A DNA stretch of 5,706 nucleotides, from NCBI GenBank assembly GCA_030607105.1, contig JAUWFF010000107.1, forward strand, positions 1-5,706, written 5' to 3'. Positions 1 through 4,218 of the stretch are shown one piece after another. The DNA is from Filomicrobium sp. GTDB lineage: Bacteria > Pseudomonadota > Alphaproteobacteria > Rhizobiales > Hyphomicrobiaceae. Within the stretch, counting starts at the first letter, position 1, and the number at the start of each line of letters is the position of its first letter. A program made the translations under genes and the position numbers. The notes under the pieces are model-generated. The model searched no databases, was not told the DNA's origin, and was given only the letters and a program-made list of their open reading frames with translations.

Positions 1-418
1 GGTCGTTGAAGACGCAGAAACCTGAACCGAAATCGCGATGCGCGTGATGAGTGCCGCCGGCGAGTTGTGCTGAAAAGCCTGCTCGCAGTGCGCTGCGGGC
101 GGCCGCTAGGCTGCCGCCTACCGTGGCTAGAGATCGGCAGCACAGGACGTCGCTGAGCGGCAGGCCCAGTTGCCTGACGGCCTTTTCGTCAAGCGTGCCC
201 GTCAGGATCGCGTCGACATAAGCCTCACTGTGGATGCTTAAGAGTTTTGAACGACCGATGAGTGGTGAGGGCGCCAGCATTTTCGGTGACAGAGCGTCGC
301 CGCGGATGGCGGCTTCGCGCAGAAGACGATACTTGGCGGCAGGAAAGCGATGGCCCGGCGGCAGCGGAATGTCAGGCGCATCCGGAAAGTAGAACCTGGG
401 CGTGTCAGCTTGCGTCAT
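1..418 (-). CDS. Histone deacetylase-family zinc amidohydrolase, N-terminal part (runs off left edge)
   Basis: The first 139 codons of a protein of the histone deacetylase / AcuC / acetylpolyamine amidohydrolase superfamily, which removes acetyl groups from lysines or small amines with an active-site metal. From ATG at 418 the frame is open to the edge. The N-terminus has the LPPGHRFPAAKY segment (about residues 19-30) typical of the bacterial proteins, then IHSEAYVDAI (about 79-88), and ends in GGTHHAHRDFGSGFCVFND (121-139). This last motif contains the His-His dyad (H124, H125) that acts as the proton relay. The metal-binding Asp/His/Asp residues would lie further on and are not visible. 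Family members are usually about 300 residues or longer, so over half is missing. It starts 38 nt after the stop of the metallopeptidase gene on the same strand, so the two are probably co-transcribed. No strong ribosome binding site precedes the ATG. The family call is firm; the substrate cannot be told. Confidence 0.93.
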   Translation of the reverse strand, partial: MTQADTPRFYFPDAPDIPLPPGHRFPAAKYRLLREAAIRGDALSPKMLAPSPLIGRSKLLSIHSEAYVDAILTGTLDEKAVRQLGLPLSDVLCCRSLATVGGSLAAARSALRAGFSAQLAGGTHHAHRDFGSGFCVFND

Positions 419-456
419 TCGAGCCAGACCGGTTCGGGATCAAAACTTCGCCAATT

Positions 457-1143
457 CTAGAATCTCAGTACGCGAAGCCAGCGCATGACATCCAAGAGGC
501 TGATCGCAGCGGCCGCCACATACGTGTACGCGGCTGCGCGCAAAATCTCATGTGCTGACTTCATGTCTTCTTCGGCAAGATAACCACCTGCTTTAAGAAC
601 AGGCATGGCGCGCGCAAAACTAGCGTCGAACTCGACGGGGAGGGTCAAGGCGTGCATGAGGATCGTGAAGGACAATATCAGCATGCCGGCGGCGAGCATC
701 ACAAACATCAAGTACGGTGCCTTGGTCAGGATCATCACAACCGGCGCAATCAACATGACAATGGAGCCCAAGGTTTCGATGCGCTGCGCCTGCTTCGCCA
801 ACTGCGTGCGATGGACAAGAGGACGATAGCCCGAGGCGTCCTGCATGGCGTGGCCGACCTCATGGGCGGCGATGACCACGGCCGACAGGGAGCGGCCGTT
901 GAAGTGCTGGGGTAACAGGCGGACTGTCTTCGATACGGGATCGTAGTGGTCGCCGCCATTAGTCTGCTCGACATTGACGTGGCCGAGCTTCATCTCATCC
1001 AGCAAATGCCGCGCGAATTCGCCGCCCGTACCCGGAAAGTCTGGCCGTTCCGCCGAGTGGCGGTTGATGACATTCTTGACCCACATCTGCGGCAGAAAAG
1101 CCAGCAACACAAGAACGGCGAGGATGATTAGGACGATGGCCAA
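457..1143 (-). CDS. YugP-type membrane zinc metallopeptidase
   Basis: A 228-residue membrane protein matching the neutral zinc metallopeptidase family of Bacillus YugP (Pfam Zn_peptidase_2), whose usual length is about 230. Visible parts are a hydrophobic N-terminal helix (residues 2-20), the segment DHYDPVSKTVRLLP (65-78), the zinc-binding HExxH as AAHEVGHAMQD (H94, E95, H98), two hydrophobic helices (about 126-142 and 144-166), the family signature LPVEFDAS (168-175) whose E171 or D173 may be the third zinc ligand, and a last hydrophobic stretch (205-219). The start is TTG: an AGGAGG sits exactly 9 nt upstream, and the nearby ATG at 1152 is out of frame and only 1 nt from that site. It is transcribed away from the Spy-like gene, and the candidate CpxR-type box lies about 53 nt upstream of its start. 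That suggests a role in membrane protein quality control, much as HtpX is under Cpx control in Escherichia coli, but this is inference. The natural substrates of YugP proteins are poorly known. Confidence 0.93.
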   Translation of the reverse strand: MAIVLIILAVLVLLAFLPQMWVKNVINRHSAERPDFPGTGGEFARHLLDEMKLGHVNVEQTNGGDHYDPVSKTVRLLPQHFNGRSLSAVVIAAHEVGHAMQDASGYRPLVHRTQLAKQAQRIETLGSIVMLIAPVVMILTKAPYLMFVMLAAGMLILSFTILMHALTLPVEFDASFARAMPVLKAGGYLAEEDMKSAHEILRAAAYTYVAAAAISLLDVMRWLRVLRF

Positions 1144-1152
1144 GACCGCATG

Positions 1153-1158
1153 CCTCCT
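1153..1158 (-). promoter_or_regulatory. Strong Shine-Dalgarno that fixes the TTG start
   Basis: The minus strand reads AGGAGG here, followed by 9 nt and then TTG at 1143-1141. This is consensus spacing and decides the start of the metallopeptidase gene. The ATG immediately next to it is in another frame and too close to be used. Confidence 0.8.
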
Positions 1159-1195
1159 GAGATTGGCCTGACACCCTACAGGGACGAAGGGGCGC

Positions 1196-1210
1196 TTTAC
1201 AAAACTTTAC
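1196..1210. promoter_or_regulatory. Candidate CpxR-type operator in the divergent promoter region
   Basis: The plus strand reads TTTAC, five bases (aaaac), TTTAC. The minus strand therefore reads GTAAA-N5-GTAAA, which equals the established enterobacterial CpxR consensus. The two half-sites are 10 bp apart, one helical turn, as expected for a head-to-tail dimer of an OmpR-family regulator. The box lies about 53 nt upstream of the metallopeptidase start and 97 nt upstream of the Spy-like start. A CpxR-like regulator is encoded about 830 nt to the right. I could not assign convincing -35/-10 elements to either gene; TACAAT at 1208-1213 resembles a -10 box but overlaps the motif. Binding by the local regulator is inferred. 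Confidence 0.65.
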
Positions 1211-1306
1211 AATACGGACAGCGAAGCGAAACAGCCAGGCGCCATGTTCACAGGCGACAGGGCGACCGCTCTGCTTCCGAAGCCAAGAAGTACTTAGGAG
1301 CGAAAG

Positions 1307-1927
1307 ATGACTGAGACACCAAATTCGGCACCACAGAAACCTAAACGCGGCATGCGCAATACGCTTATCGCAGTCGGCGTGGTTGGCACCGTTGTCGCGG
1401 CCGGCGCAGCAACGCACGCATTCTCGGAAGGCGGCATGGGCAAGGGCATGCGCCACTTCGCCGTTGACGCCAGCCACTATGGACAAATGGTGCGCAAAGC
1501 ACGGTTTTTCCACCGTAGACCTAAGACTATCGAAGACGCGCAGAAACGCGCCGAACGTATAGCCAAGCATTTCGCAATCGAGGTTGATGCCAATTCCGAG
1601 CAGACCGAAAAGCTGGTCGAACTGGCGCGTGGCGTCGCCGGGGATGTTTTCCCAATTCGCAAATCCATCAAGGAAGTGCGCAAGGAAGGCATCGAGATCC
1701 TCTCGGCGAACACCGTCGACCGGGCGCGGCTGGAGGAGCTCCGCACCGAGCAATTCGCCAAGTTTGACGAAATTAGCAAGCGCCTGACGACGGCTTTGGC
1801 GGACGCAGCGGAAGTACTTGAACCCGATCAGCGCCAGGAGCTGGCCCAGCGCTCCAAGGAGTGGCGCGGCTGGCGCGGCCGCGGGCCTCATCGTGGTCCG
1901 CACTGGCATCGCCCGTGGTCCGATTGA
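1307..1927 (+). CDS. Spy/CpxP-like envelope protein
   Basis: A 206-residue protein resembling the Spy/CpxP family (often annotated as periplasmic refolding chaperone or periplasmic heavy-metal sensor). In Cpx systems such proteins bind misfolded envelope proteins or hold the sensor kinase inactive. A basic 18-residue N-terminus is followed by a hydrophobic segment (about 19-38). This is either an uncleaved anchor or a long signal peptide, with THA (36-38) a possible cleavage site. The rest is mostly helical and charged (about 73-185) with two degenerate copies of the family's LTxxQ-type motif: VDANSEQTEKL (93-103) and VLEPDQRQEL (170-179). The tail (183-206) is rich in Arg, Trp, Gly and His. 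The start is ATG with AGGAG 6 nt upstream. It precedes the regulator and kinase genes on the same strand, 108 nt from the regulator, and lies downstream of the CpxR-type box, so autoregulated expression is plausible. The family is assigned from motif pattern and context because sequence conservation in it is low. Metal binding by the His-rich tail is possible but unproven. Confidence 0.8.
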   Translation: MTETPNSAPQKPKRGMRNTLIAVGVVGTVVAAGAATHAFSEGGMGKGMRHFAVDASHYGQMVRKARFFHRRPKTIEDAQKRAERIAKHFAIEVDANSEQTEKLVELARGVAGDVFPIRKSIKEVRKEGIEILSANTVDRARLEELRTEQFAKFDEISKRLTTALADAAEVLEPDQRQELAQRSKEWRGWRGRGPHRGPHWHRPWSD

Positions 1928-1962
1928 GCCTTATCAGCGAAGGTCGTAGTTTCTTACAAGAC

Positions 1963-1987
1963 GGGCTGGGGGTTCGCCCCCCGGCCC
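1963..1987 (+). other. Very GC-rich intercistronic hairpin
   Basis: GGGCTGGGGG (1963-1972) and CCCCCGGCCC (1978-1987) can form a 10-bp stem, with one G-U pair, around a TTCGC loop. An alternative register gives a stable UUCG tetraloop. It begins 35 nt after the Spy-like stop and ends about 48 nt before the regulator start. No T-run follows on either strand, so it is not a classic intrinsic terminator. It may protect the upstream mRNA end or lower read-through into the regulator and kinase genes, allowing much more Spy-like protein than signalling protein. The structure is clear from sequence; its function is inferred. Confidence 0.7.
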
Positions 1988-2022
1988 TTCACCCTGCCGA
2001 CGGCGCCCGCTTGGTTCTGATT

Positions 2023-2026
2023 GGAG
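2023..2026 (+). promoter_or_regulatory. Shine-Dalgarno GGAG deciding the response-regulator start
   Basis: GGAG lies 9 nt before GTG at 2036 and 6 nt before TTG at 2033. It overlaps the more upstream TTG at 2021, which therefore cannot be the start it serves. Starting at 2036 also gives the short N-terminus before the first strand (MQHLLLIEDD) usual for receiver domains. Confidence 0.65.
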
Positions 2027-2035
2027 TCAGATTTG

Positions 2036-2725
2036 GTGCAACACCTTCTTCTTATCGAAGACGACGATCGGCTGGCGCAGCTGGTCATCGACTATCTTGA
2101 GGGTGCGGGCTTCCGGCTGCGCCACACGACCACCGGAGCGGAAGGGTTATCGCAGCATCACCAGAACCCGTTCGATGCCATCATCCTTGATTTGATGTTG
2201 CCCGATATGGATGGGCTTGATGTGTGCCGCTCGATCCGGGCCGAAGCTGGAACACCAATTTTGATGCTGACGGCGCGCGGCGAGGCGATGGATCGCATCG
2301 TCGGGCTTGAACTCGGCGCGGATGATTATCTTCCAAAGCCCTTTGAACCGCGCGAGCTGCTTGCCCGGCTGAAAGCCATCCTAAGGCGAGGAGCCGGGAC
2401 AACCGACCCTGCCCGGGACTTGCTGCGGTTTGGTCGTTTGGAAATCGACCGTGACGCGCATGAAGCCCGCCTCGACGGCAGCCCGGTTCAGCTCACCGGA
2501 CATCAGTTCGAAATGCTGCGGGTCCTTGGAGAACATCCTGGGCGTGTTTTGTCTCGCGAGCAGATCATGGACCTTGTGCGCGGCGAACACCTGGAAGCAT
2601 TCGATCGCTCCATCGACGTGCACATCTCGCGTATCCGACAAGCCATCGAGGACAACCCGAAAGAGCCGCGCCGCATCATTACGGTGAGGGGCGCCGGTTA
2701 CGTTTTCGCCAAAGTGCAGGAGTGA
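2036..2725 (+). CDS. OmpR-family response regulator, CpxR-like
   Basis: A 229-residue two-domain transcription regulator counted from GTG at 2036; TTG at 2033 is a close alternative. The receiver domain (about 1-118) shows the acidic pocket EDD (8-10), the phospho-acceptor D52 in ILDLMLPDMDG, T79 in LMLTARG, and K101 in DDYLPKPF. A winged-helix DNA-binding domain follows (about 130-226), ending with the recognition-helix region RSIDVHISRIRQAI and the wing segment IITVRGAGYVF. The run MLTARG...DR..GLELGADDYLPKPFEPRELLARLKAILRR is closest in my memory to CpxR among OmpR-family members. The kinase gene follows after only 9 nt, so the two form a cognate pair in one operon. The Spy-like gene upstream and the GTAAA-N5-GTAAA box point to an envelope-stress role. 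RstA and metal- or drug-responsive regulators are the main alternatives. All phosphorylation residues are intact. Confidence 0.94.
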   Translation: MQHLLLIEDDDRLAQLVIDYLEGAGFRLRHTTTGAEGLSQHHQNPFDAIILDLMLPDMDGLDVCRSIRAEAGTPILMLTARGEAMDRIVGLELGADDYLPKPFEPRELLARLKAILRRGAGTTDPARDLLRFGRLEIDRDAHEARLDGSPVQLTGHQFEMLRVLGEHPGRVLSREQIMDLVRGEHLEAFDRSIDVHISRIRQAIEDNPKEPRRIITVRGAGYVFAKVQE

Positions 2726-2734
2726 GGACGTAGC

Positions 2735-4000
2735 GTGTTCAAAAGACTCTCGACGCAGGTCTACCTCACAATTGTACTAACGCTGGTAATCGTTGTCGTC
2801 GCCGCCGGCGGACTATGGCGTTTCAGTGGGGGCGAGCGGCAGCTGCGACAAGCGATCACGGTCGCTGGCGAACTGCTGGCAAACGGAATGCCGCCGTCAA
2901 CTGCGCCGGAGAGTGTTCAGCGAGATGCTGCCATCAAACTCGCCAAGCGGTTGAGACTCGACCTTGAGATGTACTCAGCTTCGGGAGCAAGAATCGCGCA
3001 ATTTGGTAGGCAGTTGCCGCATGCCCAGGAGCGGGTGAGCAGACGGGGCGGCCTTCTGCGAGGACGAGGCGGACCTATATGGGCGGTGCCGCTTCCCGAT
3101 GGGCGTATGATCATCGCGGGCATGCATCGCCGACGGCCGGTTCCACCCCCTGTGCGACTGATAGTGCTCTTGGGGGCGGCGGCGTTAGTCGTCGGGCTGT
3201 GCGCTTGGCCCGTGGTGCGTGGGCTTACACGGCGGCTTGAGCGATTACAAGCTGGCGTCGACCGATTTGGCGCCGGCGACTTGTCGGCGCGCGTTGAAAT
3301 CAAGGGACGTGATGAGGTGGCCAAGTTGGCGCAGAGCTTCAACACCTCGGCGGCCAGGATCGAGGCACTAGTGGGCGCTCATAGGCTACTGCTGGCGAAC
3401 GCCAGTCACGAATTGCGCACGCCGCTGGCACGCATCCGCATGGGGCTTGAATTGTTGCAGCAAACCCCCAGCCCGGAGCGGCGTGAAGCCCTAGAGCGCG
3501 ACATCGGCGAAGTCGATGACCTGATTGAAGAGATCTTGCTGCTGAGCCGGCTGGACGCGCTCGGGGAGCTGGAGGAGCGCAATGAGATCGACCTGCTCGC
3601 TCTTGCCGCGGAAGAGGCGTCCCGCTACCCAGGCTGTGATGTCTCGGGAGAGCCCGTGCTCTTTAGCGGTGAAGCAAGGTTGCTGCGGCGGCTGATCCGC
3701 AACCTGATTGAGAACGCCATGAAGCATGGAGTACCTCCGGTCGCGGTGAGTGTGCGGCAAGAGGACGCGGAGATCGTCTTAACCGTAAGCGATGAGGGGC
3801 CCGGCGTAACCAAGGAACTGGCGGAACAGGTTTTCGAGCCGTTCCACAGAGGTCCGTCGCGGGGCAAATGGGGCGGCAGCGGTTTGGGATTGGCGCTAGT
3901 ACGCAGCATCGCAGAAAAACACGCAGGGAACGTGCGCTTTGAGCCGGGTCCTGATGGGCGGCTGAACCGCATTGTCATGCGGCTTCACATAGCACGCTGA
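2735..4000 (+). CDS. Sensor histidine kinase, CpxA-like
   Basis: A 421-residue inner-membrane kinase expected to phosphorylate the adjacent regulator. Order of parts: first membrane helix (about 9-28), periplasmic sensor region (about 30-138), second helix (about 140-161), HAMP linker (about 162-213), and dimerisation/phospho-acceptor domain with LANASHELRTPLARIRMGLELL, in which H225 is the phosphorylated His. The ATPase domain has the N box RNLIENAMKHG (N327), G1 box DEGPGV (353-358), F box FEPFHRG (367-373) and G2 box GGSGLGLAL (380-388). All catalytic motifs are intact. The H-box region resembles CpxA. The sensor region is about 105 residues and has an unusually Arg-rich second half (about 100-134). 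The start is GTG, 9 nt after the regulator stop, with GAGGA (2724-2728) as ribosome binding site. The signal cannot be read from sequence; envelope misfolding or metal stress is suggested by the Spy-like partner. Confidence 0.94.
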   Translation: MFKRLSTQVYLTIVLTLVIVVVAAGGLWRFSGGERQLRQAITVAGELLANGMPPSTAPESVQRDAAIKLAKRLRLDLEMYSASGARIAQFGRQLPHAQERVSRRGGLLRGRGGPIWAVPLPDGRMIIAGMHRRRPVPPPVRLIVLLGAAALVVGLCAWPVVRGLTRRLERLQAGVDRFGAGDLSARVEIKGRDEVAKLAQSFNTSAARIEALVGAHRLLLANASHELRTPLARIRMGLELLQQTPSPERREALERDIGEVDDLIEEILLLSRLDALGELEERNEIDLLALAAEEASRYPGCDVSGEPVLFSGEARLLRRLIRNLIENAMKHGVPPVAVSVRQEDAEIVLTVSDEGPGVTKELAEQVFEPFHRGPSRGKWGGSGLGLALVRSIAEKHAGNVRFEPGPDGRLNRIVMRLHIAR

Positions 4001-4026
4001 GGTGCACGGGTAATGCTCACAACTGC

Positions 4027-4080
4027 TTTTATCTTGAGCCCGTCGTTTGGGCTGGGTTAGGTACGATAAGACTTTTTGTG
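4027..4080 (+). terminator. Possible intrinsic terminator after the kinase gene
   Basis: An outer stem TTTTATC (4027-4033) with GATAAGA (4065-4071), containing one G-U pair, encloses an inner stem AGCCC (4037-4041) with GGGCT (4049-4053). CTTTTTGTG follows directly. The T-run position suits a terminator, but the stem is interrupted by unpaired bases, so strength is uncertain. It begins 26 nt after the kinase stop, where the operon would be expected to end. Confidence 0.4.
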
Positions 4081-4139
4081 TTGTTAGAACCGCTTCCGTC
4101 GTACCATCGACTTAAATTTAGCAACTATCGTCCGTTCAA

Positions 4140-4211
4140 TCATGCCCTCCCATACATTATGTACGGATCTCTGGCATGAAGTTGTTCATCCACAAGCGAG
4201 ATTTGAGATCC
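4140..4211 (+). promoter_or_regulatory. Leader of the asparagine-synthetase-like gene with interlocking inverted repeats
   Basis: Two 7-bp inverted repeats interlock: TCATGCC (4140-4146) with GGCATGA (4173-4179), and GGATCTC (4165-4171) with GAGATCC (4205-4211). Their arms alternate, so they form either a pseudoknot or two mutually exclusive hairpins. A perfect odd palindrome, TACATTATGTA (4153-4163), lies inside the first. The last arm ends 7 nt before the ATG at 4219 and covers the only weak ribosome-binding-site-like bases, so pairing could hide the start region. In a spacer of this length one or two 7-bp repeats are expected by chance, so the regulatory meaning is tentative. Confidence 0.3.
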
Positions 4212-4218
4212 TTTCATA

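Noticed and set aside
262..558. 98-codon plus-strand open frame
   Set aside because: It lies antisense to the deacetylase start and the metallopeptidase end, both firmly supported by family motifs, and has no recognisable domain.
1208..1213. TACAAT as a -10 promoter element
   Set aside because: It overlaps the second half of the candidate operator and has no -35-like sequence at proper spacing, so I cannot support it as a promoter.
995..1909. 304-codon minus-strand open frame across the divergent region and antisense to the Spy-like gene
   Set aside because: It shows no recognisable domain, is rich in Arg, Cys and Leu as typical of an antisense shadow in GC-rich DNA, and conflicts with the well-supported metallopeptidase and Spy-like genes and their promoter region.
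2021..2023. TTG as start of the response regulator
   Set aside because: It overlaps the GGAG that best serves GTG at 2036 or TTG at 2033, and it would add residues before the first receiver strand that the family does not need.
4112..4118. TTAAATT as a -10 element for the asparagine-synthetase-like gene
   Set aside because: It matches the consensus only loosely and no acceptable -35 element lies 16-18 nt upstream.
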